Position numbers and translations under genes: made by a program | Shown here: in pieces, positions 22,501 through 39,719 of the stretch | How positions within the stretch are numbered: position 1 is the stretch's first letter | How the letters are laid out: every line of letters begins with the position of its first letter | Origin: Cristatella mucedo | Taxonomy: Eukaryota; Bryozoa; Phylactolaemata; Cristatellidae | Assembly (NCBI GenBank): GCA_009760855.2 | Contig: WPIO01000116.1 | Span: 840,001-904,000, forward strand | Reading direction: 5' to 3' | Length of the DNA: 64,000 nt | The notes under the pieces: model-generated | The model's input: the letters and a program-made list of their open reading frames with translations, nothing else | The model's database searches: none | Told to the model about the DNA's origin: nothing

Positions 22501-24240
22501 TGTAATAGACGATCATAAATTGCTGTATTGTCTCGGACAATTGCCGTCGATTGCCCAAGGTTGAAGGTGAAAATGAACAGTATGTGCGCCCATTGCGAGC
22601 GTTATGTGGTAGGATAACTACAAATTCAAACAGCCAATTTCCAGCGAAGTTGAACAAGATTGCTGCAGAGACCGGGCCATTGCCGTCGATTTCCCTCTAT
22701 TGTGGCTTTGTCGATTGTATAAAATGATGTGGCTGCACTTTTAATGCAGTATAATGCAATATTCAGAATGTTTGGAGCTTCTCTGAGCAATTGTCGGTCC
22801 GTTTGTATCTGTCGTTATGAATTGGCGTATTTCCCCGGGCCATTGCCGTCGATTGCCGTACGTTGCCGTCTATTGAACGTGCACAACTTGTGAAAATTAT
22901 TCGTGCATATAGGTACATGTTACGTGGAATGAGAGTTGCAGTTTATTGTAGCCAATCTTGTCAATTTTCCATTGATTTCGCTATCGGCCCCTACCATTGC
23001 TGTTGATTGTTGTGCATTGCTGACAGTTAACATAAAAGCATCTTGAAAAATTTCAAAGTCTTACTTTGGATGCAGCGGAATGTTATATTTAATGACAATT
23101 AAGGCTTCCGCGCTGCCACTTTCTCTTCAATTTGCCGGGAATTTGGGTATTGGCCCAGGACATTAGTGTCGATTGCCGTTCATTGCTCGCGATTGCACGT
23201 GCGCGATTAGTTGAAAGGATTGTATTGCTCTTTTAACACAGTGGGCTGTGGCAGGTAAGATATATTTGATCTTAGCCCAGTCACTTCGCAATGATTTGCG
23301 ATGGACCATAATGGATTGCCGTATTGGCCCACGCCATTGCCGTCTATTACCATTCATTGCCCAAGATTGAACGGTCAGAACTGGTGGAAACGGTTGAAAG
23401 TATATGTGCATGCAGTGAATTCTTACGTGAAATGAGAATTGGAGCTTGGTCAGCCGATTTCTTGTCGATTTGCCATGGATTACGGTTTTGGTCCCTACCA
23501 TTGCGGTCGATTGCCGTGCATGGTTGACAATTAACATGCAAAATAGCTTGAAAGTGCTACGATTTTACTTTTAGCACAAAGAAGTGTGAAATGCGATGAC
23601 AATCGGTACTTCGTGCAGCCAATTTAGTGTCAACTTGCCACGGATTGTAGTGGATTGCTGCTTCGAGCCGAGCCGTTGCCGTAGATTGCCATGCTTTGCC
23701 CGAGATTGTAAGAGCGCGATGTCTTAAAATGACATGATTGACTTTAACCAGTGTGCTTTGTAACATGCATGAAAAATTGGGGCATTGCGAAACCGATTTC
23801 AGGGCATTTTGCATCAGATTGCTGTAAATTGAGGTATTGGCCCGGGCCATTGCAGTCAGTTGCAGTGCATTGCTGCCGAATTATTGACGCGGTTGCAGAG
23901 AAATTGTGGGCTTACACAATAAACAAAAAGTAGAGCAACGTGCATTCACTATTAGAGCTTAAAGTGTACGTATTCTGGTCGTTTTTCGGTGGATTGCTGT
24001 ACATTGACGTACTGGCCCGGGCAGTTGCAGTCGATTGCAGTGCATTGCATGAGAACGGCGATGCCAATGCACGTGAAAATAATTTGAATTTTCACAGATT
24101 TTGCTGTCGTATGCAATCAAAAAAGGAGCTTTTCTAACAGGATTTCTTTTGATGCATGGTGGAATGCAGTAGATTTCCGTGGGTTGCGATGGACTGCCGT
24201 ATTGACCTGGGTGGGCCACTGCAATCTTATTTCATTGGAC
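22500..24240. repeat. ~165-bp tandem array with 10-bp ATTGC ladder, copy 3 (clearest)
   Basis: About eleven units, with cores near 22541, 22680, 22842, 22997, 23161, 23336, 23505, 23672, 23849, 24024 and 24215; spacing is 140-195 bp, mostly 160-178. In the cores a decamer ATTGCNNNNN repeats in strict register. Examples are four steps at 22842/22852/22862/22872, four at 23161-23191, four at 23336/23346/23356/23366, and three at 24024/24034/24044. Units have diverged but the ladder is kept. Confidence 0.85.
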
Positions 24241-24404
24241 TTCGTGAGAAGGCAGGAGCAGAATCGCATGAAATCTTTTGGGTGCAATGTACGTGTAGCG
24301 TAGTTTGATATTATGAACCTTCTTAAGCTGTGCGCACAGCTGATTTGTGGTTGATTTGACGGGAAATAGAAATGATTTCGGCGGATTGCTGTACAGGCGT
24401 CCGG

Positions 24405-24546
24405 CATCAAAGCTAGTTAAGGTGCTCGCCCCAACTAAAGTCTGGCTGAGGTCGTGGGCTCGAGCCCTGAGGCATATGTGAAGCGCCTAAATAGGGATTA
24501 GGTTCTCTTAGGGCGCTATATAAATGAATTATTATTTATTATAATT
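24405..24546 (+). mobile_element. SINE family 2: tRNA-like head joined to LINE family 1 tail
   Basis: TTAAGGTGCTCGCCCC (A-box side) and GGTCGTGGGCTCGAGCCC (B-box-like) are followed directly by AAGCGCCTAAATAGGGATT..TCTTAGGGCGCTATATAAATG and ATTATTTATT, the family-1 LINE tail. A second copy lies at 60316-60460. Confidence 0.82.
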
Positions 24547-24549
24547 AAG

Positions 24550-25260
24550 TATGCGCGAAGCGACATGAAATTTGTTGGACGTTGAATTCGAATGTTTGCC
24601 ACAACGTCGACGCAAAATTTGAGCTCGGCAACGCTTATGTGCGCTCGTTGCTAGCCTAATTAGAGTGGATTGCGGTCGATTGAGGCAATTCGTCGAACCC
24701 GGCGGGCGCGCGCGCTCAGATCCGCCGCGGTCGCCTGGCGACTCGTAGTAAGCGAAGGAGCGAGCGAACCCTGCGGCCCAAGCCGTCGGCCGGTAGTTCG
24801 CGCTCGCTGCTCGCGGCTCTTCGCACTGCGGCAGACGGTAGAAGCGTAACAGAAGCGTTCAGTCGGTGCGATTTGGCGAAGGCGCAAAAGCGGAAGCCGG
24901 CGCGACGGAAGCGGAAGCCGGCGCCATTCGGTGCCGTGCGACTTCCACGTCCGACAGGTAATTGGGCGCAAACGCAGCGCTTGTAACGCTTGTAGCGGGG
25001 GGGGGGAAGACTAGTGGACAGCTCCTGAGCGCCATAGGTATTGAAGAACGGCCGCGAACACGGTTGCAATGTCCCGCGGCTGCGAACTATGAGCTCGACA
25101 ACCGAGCCTTGGTCACGAATTGCGAGTTCGAGCGGTGAACTTTGAACTGTTAACCTCGAACTGTGAGCTTGTCGCTGAAAAATAGCTGAGAGCAGCTTAT
25201 CAGGTGGCCGCTGTTGGCCGATGCTTAACAGCATCGCGATTTATAAATAGGTAGGAGCCT
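24550..25260. repeat. Third, diverged copy of the array flank
   Basis: AATTAGAGTGGATTGCGG..CGTCGAACCCG (24659) matches the flank at about 1514 and 15868. GCAGCTTATCAGGTGGCCGC..GCCGATGC (25194) matches GCAGCTTATGAAATAGCCGC (16341). The middle is GC-rich and expanded. The 172-codon - strand frame across it is not taken as a gene. Confidence 0.6.
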
Positions 25261-25419
25261 GAATATCGTAAGACTTACGAGCAGACCATTATACAAGGCG
25301 TGGACACGATGGTAGTCGCTGTCTGGGAGTGACGTTCCACCAGTGGTTGGGTCCTAGGATTGAGCGTTAGCTCTTGCGAACCTTTTTTTTAAGCAAATCT
25401 CTAGGAATTAAATGTAATT

Positions 25420-27560
25420 TATCACCATCTGCAGCTTCACAGAGCCACAAAGACTATGTGTGTGTTACGCAGGAGAGTTTTTTTTATACCACACTCACAG
25501 CCTAAGCGGCTTTCGGTAGTTACGCATTCGGTAGCCAGCAGTCTTAATCTCACGCGACAAAGAGAAAGTGGGAAGCATAGCGGAATCAGGAGAGCAGTTG
25601 AGGTAGTGATTAGGATGGAAGTAGTAGCTCAGGACCGCTGAAAAGGGTGAGCCATAATCAGCAGCGTGAGAGTATTTGACGTATCGTAAGAATTGTTGCA
25701 GCGAGTTCCACATTGGAGGACCGGCAGAGCCACAGCATCTGTCGCCAACGGTCTTTAAGCGGAGGAATGGAGCAGCTAACTTATTTTCCACACAGGACCC
25801 GAGGGCATGACGAAGCTGAAACGGGTGCAGTAGTTCAGCTAATAATAATAATAATAGGTACGGAGGAGCCAAGCCGTGGCGGACATTGTGGGTCAGCGTA
25901 AGACCTTTGCTCTGCATCCGTTCATCAACCGGCAGCCATCCGAGCTCGTTAAGCAAAGGAGACACGTGTCCAAACCTCTGGGACTTGAAGACTTGCCTTG
26001 CAGCCATATTCAAAGCTTGCTGCAGTGGCTTATTTGCTTTCTTTGGTAGCCGGCCAAAAGGGAAAAACAATAATCAAGCCGAGACAGAACTAAGGAGCTA
26101 GTTAAATCTTTTACAACTCACTGTGGAAGACAGCTCATGATCTTAGATAGTAATCAGACGTGATGGTTATCTGTAGAAGCAGTTTTCTGAATGAAGCTTT
26201 TAAAATTTAGGCAGCCGTCAAAAACTGCATCTACATTACGAGCACGTGGTGATGGTCGCACAGCAGCATCCCCTATTAGAAGAGCAAAGCCTTTTAATCC
26301 GGCCACAGGCTAAGGGTGCCCTCTGAGCAGCAGTTCGGTTCTATCGTCTTTTAGTTTCAAGAAGTTTCCGGTATCTAGGATCTAATGTCGGCAAAGCAAA
26401 TATTCAGTTTATTAGTTGCTACAGCTGATTCCAACGGTTTGAATGACAAATAAAGCTGAGTTTCGTATGCATAAAAGTTATATCCTATTCCATGGGTCTT
26501 AATCACTTTTCCCAGAGGTTGAGTATAAATGGTGAACAGCAAGGGGCCGAGGACGGACCCGTGAGGGACTCTACAGGTGACCCGTCTCGTGTGTGAGACC
26601 TGACCGCCACACGACCCGGATTGAACGCGATCAGATAAAAGCAATTTGAACCGTGCCAGTACCTCGTCTGCCAGACCGATCGTTGTTCTCAATCGTTCAA
26701 ATAGAACATCGTGATCAACGGCGTTGAAGGCAGCTGATAGAGCTACCAGAGTTAGGGCAGTGACATTTCCTCATCATTACCACATATTATGTCATCGTTA
26801 ACACGGAGAAGAGCAGTTTCAGTGGAGTGCTACCTCTAGAACTCGGATGCAATGTTTCTGACATTTCATTCTTTTCAATATGCGCAACTAGAGGCGGCAG
26901 TGTTTTTGAGAATCTTTGACAAAAAGAAAGAAGTAAAACTGGGCGATAGCTTGCAAGAATCTCTGTATTTAATTCATGCTTTTTTAGTGTCGGTCCAACG
27001 ATTGCCGATTTGAAGGACATGGGTACGAACCCTTTTCCAAAAAAAAAGCATTGCAATTCTCGGTTATGGCAGGCCTAAGTTGGTCTGCCATTGAAGACCA
27101 GTGATGATTGTCTCGAGAGACGAGCTCTTTTTACTAGACCTTGTTAAGGTAGCCACATTGCATGCAGAAAACATGGAAAACGTTTTAATAAAAGTTACAG
27201 GTTGTGATTCCACAATAGCTTTACTCGGAGGGGCTTTATGGAGGCACTAATAAGCACAATTATTTCTGTAAAGAAGGCTGAAAACGTTTTGGCTGAGCCG
27301 GTAATATCTGGGGAGTCAGATCTCTCAGTATTGGCCAGTAAATCTGTTACCGTCTTATAAATCTGTCTTGGGTCCGAATGGCAGAAATTCAGTTTTCGAG
27401 TGAATACAGCCCTGGCTTCTGTAAGCTTCCTGGTCTAAAATCGAAAGAACTCTGAAATTGACTATATTGGCCTCAAACCCGATTTCTTAAAACGGCGTTC
27501 AAGCCTGCGCTTAACACGGCACATCTTTTCAAGTTTTTTTTGTAAATTGAAAGGAATCTC
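25420..27560 (-). mobile_element. LINE family 2, largest copy (degenerate ORF2)
   Basis: Reading on the - strand from high to low coordinates, a decayed reverse transcriptase can be followed. 26787-27056 holds the thumb-side piece, with LASYRPVLLL. 26375-26692 holds CRVPHGSVLGPLLFTIYT and YNFYAYETQLYLSF, where the catalytic YADD has become YAYE. 25495-26070 holds the C-terminal part, with KSQRFGHVSPLLNELGWLPV and GPPMWNSLQQFL. The pieces lie in different frames. The mutated catalytic motif and frameshifts make it inactive. It belongs to the L2/CR1 group by the arrangement of these motifs. Confidence 0.85.
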
Positions 27561-27984
27561 CGTGACTCTGTACACGGATAGAATGAACTGGAGCATGTTT
27601 GTCAAGAGCACTCCTGATTGTAACCGAAGTAGCTGTCAATAAGAAGTCACTTGCCATGCCAGCCGAACTATACAGGCTATTTCTAGTGCATTTTCTAATA
27701 CGGCGTTGATTTTGGCGTTGCGTGCAGAATATCGAGCACTGCGTTGCAATCGTCGGCGTATTGGAAACGGCAGGTATTTTAACATTTTTTGCACGAGTTG
27801 GCCCCTAACCGAAATAGTCGGGGTCGCGTGATCTCAACACAATATACTAGCGGCTCCTTGGCCGAGGGCTGAGACCAGTTCAAATCGAAACATTAACAAC
27901 GGGAGCACAACTGCAGCCCTTAGCACGGCTTCTGCTTTTATTCGGCTTTGTCCATTGATTATCGCATAATAAGCTCCTGGCCGC

Positions 27985-28140
27985 AATAATAATAATAATA
28001 TATTTGGCATTGTGCCCTCATAGAACTCAATCTCTTTCTGGGCACTTCACATTCGCTGCAAAGGAAGCGCGATCGAATGGCTAGCGGTAGCATGCTCTAT
28101 AAACAGCAAGAATTGCGCAGTTAATGGAGAACAACATGGT
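27985..28140 (-). mobile_element. LINE family 1 tail
   Basis: AATAATAATAATATATTTGG followed by TGCCCTCATAGAACTCAATC and TCTTTCTGGGCACTTCACAT is the reverse complement of the family-1 3' end. Confidence 0.8.
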
Positions 28141-28377
28141 AGGAGTTAGGCAATAGCTCAGGAACCGCTAATCATGAATATCGGTCGCAATCCGGCCGAT
28201 TTAGCTCGCCTCCGCCATTTCAGCAGGGAGTAGCGCTCCAGGAGTTGGCCTCGACTCATTTGAGCCCAGCTGCCTTGCAGACGTTGCTCAGTGGCTGCAG
28301 AGCCATGTAAGAGCTGCTACACGTCATGGCCGCTTTCAAACGGCTGCAACTCTCCAAAGATACAAAAAACGATACCA

Positions 28378-28535
28378 GCTGGTTTACCAGCCTCATTCTG
28401 TTTTAGCGGCAGAAGAGCCTTAAAGGCTATCCCCGTCGCTTGCAGCAGCACTAAAGGATCGCCCACCCGTGGATTCGAGCCAACGTCCTCGAGACCGAGG
28501 TGGCGAAGAGCGACTGTCTTACCTAGTGTAGACTT
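28378..28535 (-). mobile_element. SINE family 1
   Basis: The reverse complement carries the GGGCGATCC body, a B-box region (GGATTCGAGCC read on +) and the head ending near TTACCTAGTGTAG. It lies about 0.9 kb upstream of the transgelin-like start codon. Confidence 0.8.
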
Positions 28536-28639
28536 CTCTAGTCTATGGATGCGGACTTGTTACGTCAATGTGCGCTCGCTCTTTGTTGCAGCCGCTATCT
28601 GCAACTGTCGGCATACTTCCGGCGTGCTTCGGCTCTGAA

Positions 28640-29414
28640 TCCAATAGTCGCTAGTAGCAGCGATTCCAAGGCTTCCGCCCAGAGCTTCCGCCAGTATCCG
28701 TTTCGCATCGGCTGCAACTGGAGCCTTCACGAGCGCTGCGTTTGCCGCCTCGCTCTGCCCCTGCGGAGAGGCCGCTAGACGACACCAGGCCGGAAGCGCT
28801 CGCGCGCGCGCGAGTGCCTGGCTGCGCGAGTCGGAGGCGCAGACCGCGCTCCGCGCCGCAGTGCGCGTCCAGCGCCGTCTGCGGCCTGCCGCGCACTGCG
28901 GACGCTGCGTGGCGGCGAGCTAAAGCGAGGCCTGCCGAGCCGCCTCGCAGTGAAATCCGCGGGGTCAGCGACGACATTGAAGGCGACTGCGACGGCCGGC
29001 GGCTGTCGCCTCGGCGTTTCGCGACGCCTGCGACGGTGCGCATCTAGCAGCCCAGCTACCGGGCACGCGGCCGAGCGCCCGACCGGTAACGCGGTCGTCT
29101 CGCTCCGACCGTGGATCCACGCGCTTCGGACGCACCGGCGCGAAGCTTGGCGGGCAGCGCGTTTTTTCTCGATCTCGGCGCCGGCCGGCGACGCGTTGCT
29201 CAGCGCCGGTAGCTCACACTTTACGCTATGTATGGGCAAGAGATATTCGATATGTTAAGATGCGCTAATTACGCAGCGGCCGGGGTGGCCCGCTCGCCAT
29301 TTAAGTAGGCTCCGCCGCCGCTTCGTCGCCACTAGCCCGCACTCGCTACGCCGCCACCGCCGACGCCCCCGCCTCGTCGCGCACGTCCGACATCGACGCA
29401 CTAGTGTACAAGCC
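28640..29414 (+). promoter_or_regulatory. CpG-rich 5' region of the transgelin-like gene
   Basis: Strongly GC- and CpG-rich sequence just before the start codon. A TTTAAGT stretch at about 29298-29305 could act as a TATA-like element about 110 bp upstream of the ATG. Base composition and position are seen; promoter function is inferred. Confidence 0.4.
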
Positions 29415-34825
<5,411 letters not shown>

Positions 34826-35325
34826 ATCCACGCCGACGACTGCCGCGGCGGCTGCGGCGAGGCCGTCGCGAGCCCGCCCGACGAGGGTCCTCGCGCCGCC
34901 GCCGCAGCCGCGAGCGAGCTTCGCCGGCGTCGGATAGCGTAGGCGTAGTTGGCTTTCGGAGAGCTTCGTTGGGATGCAGGCGCGGGCGGAGCCGCGCGTC
35001 GGCGTCGGTCTCGCGTCGGCTGCGGCAGAGAGGCTGGCGTGCGGCCGGCCGCGCTTCAATCCAGCGCCAGCGACTACGGCAGCGCTAGGCCGGCGATCGC
35101 TTGGGCGACAAGCATCGCGATCGGCGGTGTGGCGGCGACCTAAATATGGACTCGCTGTGACGCCGAGTTGGGCATACCGTGGTTGGTGGAGTGACTTCCG
35201 CCGACGCAGGTGATGAGCTCTAGTCGTGCTAGCGCACAAAAAAGGTGTGGCTTCTGCTTCCCTTGTGCTTCCGGCGGCTCGGGCTCGCGTTTCTCAGCGC
35301 TTCTACAATTTGTGATACGAAATGT

Positions 35326-35331
35326 AATAAA
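35326..35331 (+). terminator. Candidate polyadenylation signal AATAAA
   Basis: Canonical hexamer about 500 bp after the transgelin-like stop codon, on the same strand. Use is inferred from position only. Confidence 0.4.
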
Positions 35332-35449
35332 ACTATGCGCAGCTGTTTCAGAATACGGTTTCTCTGTCAGTGTTTGGAGCGCTCGAAGCGGTTCGATCGC
35401 CAGTTCGATCGCCAGTCGTTGAATCGCATTAACGCTGCGCCCGGGTGAG

Positions 35450-36120
35450 GAAGAGCACACGCCGTGCGATTGGCTGTCTCGTAACAGAGCGATCCGGGGC
35501 TCCTATGGTTAAGAGCTCTTCTCGCTGTGTCGCGCGACTGGCCCCAAAAGGAATGTGCACATCAAGGCCGCCCCCTTGCGCAAGCCAAGTTCGCCCCCTT
35601 GCGCAAGCCGGAATAGACATTATAGCAAAGCTGCAGGCACTTCAGAAAATCTGATCTGAGACCCTGTATGGATCGTAATGATCAGAAGCTAAAGCCTTAA
35701 AATATCTTTACCTTTCGTTTCGTCTTAAAAATTCAGGTCGACGTCAGATAGACTGGAGCTGATCTCAAGCACCCCGATATCAAGCGCCGCATCCGACGGC
35801 ACTTCGTACCGAATGACAACATGCACTGAGAATAGTAAGAACAAGAAATGTGTGTAGTGCCCTAACTACATATCTGTCGATGAAGTGTGTGTCAGTTGAT
35901 TAGTGACAATATGCATACAGTGTCAGCAAGCAAGTAAAGAACTATTTGCACGGATAGCAAAATACAGGGATGACATGTTTAACGTTTAGATTATTTCAAA
36001 GTTTTGCGGACCTCTGTCTGTAGCTTCACAAGGCCGCAAGGAATAAGAGGGGGTGACACTCAAAAGTTTGATATAGCCCACTGAAACTTCAAGTGGCTTC
36101 AGGTGCTCATTCGGTGGCCA
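35450..36120. other. No gene recognised
   Basis: A tandem pair of a 21-bp phrase, CGCCCCCTTGCGCAAGCC, occurs at about 35568-35610. Otherwise no feature is seen. Confidence 0.35.
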
Positions 36121-36124
36121 AAAG

Positions 36125-36200
36125 ACTAAATGTAAAGTACCCAGAAAGAGATTGAGTTCTCTGAGGGCGCTATATCGAATACATTATTATTGTTTTATTA
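36125..36200 (+). mobile_element. LINE family 1 tail
   Basis: AAATGTAAAGTACCCAGAAA, then GAGATTGAGTTCTCTGAGG and GCGCTATAT, then ATTATTATTG. Only the terminal ~75 bp is recognisable. Confidence 0.75.
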
Positions 36201-36682
36201 TTGTATTTTACCCATCCCGACAGCATCCAGTTTGTTTTGAGCTTTGTTCTGATGAGACTTCCGACCGACAAGTCCAACGGTCTATTTTACGCCCCTGCGA
36301 TCCGGCTGTCTGCCGATCCAAGAATCGGAATTCTCATGGCCTCGCATAAGCCTGGCAGTCAATTTAGCGTAAAGGATTTTTTATCCGGAGAGCTTCACTT
36401 TACGCGGCGACACTGATTAGTCTAGTTACCTAAAGCACGCAAACGACTAGATAGACTGCACTGCTTGTCACGGTCGCCTTGCCTGCTCCATCTGTAACGC
36501 GTATAATTCGGAAAATCTCAGGAAAAACTAATTAAAGAGCTGCATGTAAACAGCAGTTGAAGATGCCGAACGGATGTCATGCCAGGTTTCAGCTCGGAAA
36601 AGAAATTGAACTGCCGAGCTTCAAGAAATTTAGATTGGAATGCTCGAGCACATCGCAGCTGAGCTATGGCCTAATAATGATG

Positions 36683-36718
<36 letters not shown>

Positions 36719-37101
36719 TACTTGATAAATCGCCCACAGAGAACTTAATCTCTTTCTAGGCGCTTTACATTTGCTGCAAAAGGAAATGCAATTAAATGGT
36801 AAGTAAAATCATGCTTGACAAACAAACAAAATGAATAACATGGTTAGGGGTGACATGCACAGGGTCAGCATGCAAATGTGGTTAGTGGCAGCATGCACAG
36901 TATCAGCACGCATAAGCACGTCAAGGACGAATCACAAGGACCCACTAAATGCTGTCCAAAATAGGTGTGTTTTTAGGTTCCTTTTAAATGTGGTCAGATC
37001 AGGGGATGTTCTGACGCAGATCGGGAGGGAGTTCCAGGCTCTGAGAGCATACGAACTAAATGCACGGTCTCGAAAGGATTTGAGGTTTGTACGAGGTATT
37101 T

Positions 37102-38619
37102 CTAGACTGTTGGATTCCGAAAAGCTGGTGCTACGATGCTTGGCCTGATGGGGGTCCTTATGTTGGAGAAATAGGCTGGAGCCATAGAATGAATGGACCT
37201 AAAAGTGAGCGACAAAACCTTGAAGTCAATCCGTTGCTTGACTGGTAGCCAGTGCAGGTCGGCGAGAAGTGGAGTAATGTGGCAACTGTGACGTTCACGA
37301 CAGACAAGCCTAGCTGCAGAGTTTTGCACCAGCTGCAATCGCCTGATCGCACATGCTAGTAGGCCAGTAAGCAGTGAGTTGCAGAAGTCGAGACGAGATG
37401 TCACGAATGCATGGGCCAACTTAGACGTGGTATCCTTATCTAAACAAGCCCGAATTTTAGCAATGTTATGAAGCTGAAAATAGGCAGATTTGACTGTGGA
37501 GCTGATATGGTCGTCTAACGAGAGGTCGCTTTGGAATATGACACCTAGATTTCGAGCTGACTTGATAAGAGATATGCTGGCAGAGCCAATTTTGAGCGTC
37601 AGCCTTTCGAATTTCTGAATCACACTGGGTTTGCCCATAACTAGTAAGTTAGTTTTGTCATCGTTTAGTTTAAGAAAATTTGCTGCAAGCCATGTGCGGA
37701 TGTCATCAATGCATGCTGCAAGTGAGTTTAGAGAATTTGAGGTGCTCGAAGGCTGGGAGGGATCAAAGCAAAGGTACAACTGAGTGTCATCCGCATAGAA
37801 GTGAAAGCCTAGATTGTGCTTGGCAATCACATCAGCAAGAGGCAGAGTATAAACCGTGAAAAGAACTGGACCTAGCACGGAGCCCTGAGGTACTCCATAT
37901 TTCAGAGGTACTTCAGATGATCTTTGTCCATTCACGTCAATACTCTGCAGTCTCCCACTGAGATAGGACCTGAACCACTGCAGAGCAGTGCCAGTGATGC
38001 CCAGGCGAGATGAGAGGCGCTCTAGAAGAACTTTGTGATCGATGGTGTCAAAAGCTGCCGATTGATCAAGCAAAACAAGCAGAAACACTCTACCTATGTC
38101 TGCACTCCTAAGTAGGTCGTTGTATACCCTAAGCGATGCTGACTCTGTGGAGTGATTAGCTCTAAAGCCAGACTGGAACTTACTAGCAAGGTATGAGGTT
38201 TCGATATATGAGTTTAGCTGGTCTGCCACTACCTGTTCCAGTGTCTTTGATCGAAATGGTAGAAGGGAGACTGGGCGGTAGTTGCTCAAGTTCTCTTGGT
38301 CTAGTGTTGCTTTCTTGAGGAGAGGCCTGACTACAGCTTTTTTGAAAGGTGCTGGGACATGACCTGAGGCTAATGACATATTAATGATGTTAGTTATGCA
38401 TGGCAGCAGCAAATCAATGCAACGTAGGAGCAGGACAGTGGGAATATGGTCCAGAGGACTTGTTGTCTTCTTTGATTGAGATACGAACTTTAGGACTAGT
38501 TCACTAGTGACCTTCTTAAATGCAGACATTGAGGTGCAGCCAGGAACCGAGGAACAGCATTCTAGTGGGGAGGTTGTCATCGCAGGAATGGATTCCCTGA
38601 TCTTGTCTATCTTCTGCAC
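37102..38619 (-). pseudogene. LINE reverse transcriptase domain of ORF2
   Basis: 505 codons in the same phase as the endonuclease. Reverse transcriptase blocks are intact: [12 protein letters not shown] (111-122), GFRANHSTE (151-159), LDQSAAFDTIDH (184-195), YGVPQGSVLGP (241-251) and FHFYADDTQLYL (272-283) with the catalytic YADD. After PAYFSNIRTP the frame departs from that of other copies (which read ..DLLPHQAKH..). The last ~100 codons are therefore lost to a frameshift near 37160. The enzyme would copy the LINE RNA at the nicked target. Confidence 0.93.
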
Positions 38620-38625
38620 AAAGAA

Positions 38626-39552
38626 TCAAGAGAAGCGATCGGCTAGATCATCATTAGGATCATCAGGTAAGGAGCTAATCTGGGAACGGTTGAGTAGATG
38701 GTTTATTGTCGACATCAGCCTTTTTGGATTGTGCATCTGTGATTCAACAATGTTTTTATAAAAGCTAGACTTGGCCTTTGCTAGGATCGATTGGTACGAC
38801 ATACAGTAGTCTTCACATGCCTGTCGATGGACAGTTAGTCCAGATCTTTTGTATGCTTTTTCAAGCTTTCGTTTAGTAGACCTGGCTAGTTTAATGTCTG
38901 AGGTAAACCATAGGCCGTCTGGGCGGGGGCGCACAGTGTGCTTTGTCAGAGGTGCAAACTCGTCGAGCGTGTCAGCTAGTATCTTGTTGTAGCTATCTAC
39001 CAATGATGACATATCGGAGGGAGGACTGAGCAGCAAAGGTGAAGCAGATATGCTCGCACGGACAGCATCGATGTCAAGGGTCTTGAGGTTTCGCGATTCA
39101 CAGGTTATTTTAGAGGAGAATGTGGGCACACACTGTAGATTGAATGAGATCTGCATGTGGTCAGATAAGCAGGATTTGTTGATAATTGGTGATGACAAAG
39201 TACAGTTGTATGAGAAAATCTGGTCGAGTGTGTGACCCTTGATGTGGGTAGGGCCATGCACATGAGCCACAAGAGACAATGAGTCAGTCAATGCACGAAA
39301 TTCGGTGCTGAAAGCGTCAGATAAGTTATTAAAGTGAACGTTGAAATCACCCATTACGAGGAAGGATTGATTTCTTGCACACATAATCGAAATGAGATTG
39401 GAGGAATCTGAGATAAAGGAGGATTTGGTACCTGGAGGGCGATAGACTGCTGCCACTATCGGTAGCTTGTTTTCGGGTGAGACCAAGACAATTGATTCAA
39501 AAGACTGCTTCGAGGGTACCGCAAATGGCTTGAAGTTGAATTTCGAGCGCAC
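38626..39552 (-). pseudogene. LINE endonuclease domain of ORF2
   Basis: 308 codons. Motifs of the APE-like endonuclease are present: AAVYRPPG (34-41), MGDFNVHF (67-74), GHTLDQIF (106-113) and LSDHMQISF (129-137). These correspond to catalytic Asp/Asn and the terminal Asp-His. It would nick target DNA for target-primed reverse transcription. The frame continues upstream without an ATG (the listed start is a GTG), so the true start is not visible. The domain ends at a premature TGA; two codons later the reverse transcriptase frame continues in phase, showing a single nonsense change. Confidence 0.9.
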
Positions 39553-39719
39553 GATAATAGCAATGATGCATGACCGAATAGGGCATAGGCGAACGTGCCA
39601 AAAAGAGGCCTTGAACTTTATCCTGCGGGATTCTATGAGCTTGTAGGATGCCGATGCACTGGCAGCCAGAGCCCTATCTCCACAATCTCCACTAGACCTA
39701 TGCCCTCAAAGACAGCAAA

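Noticed and set aside
22500-24240. CRISPR-like array
   Set aside because: Repeats are ~165 bp and diverged throughout with no unique spacers, in a eukaryotic genome.
24716-25234. 172-codon - strand frame
   Set aside because: GC-rich stretch inside the diverged third flank copy; no domain and no match in the other two copies.
37102-37352. 64-codon - strand frame in the LINE (MRSGDCSWC..)
   Set aside because: It is the shifted reading of the reverse transcriptase C-terminus, not a separate gene.
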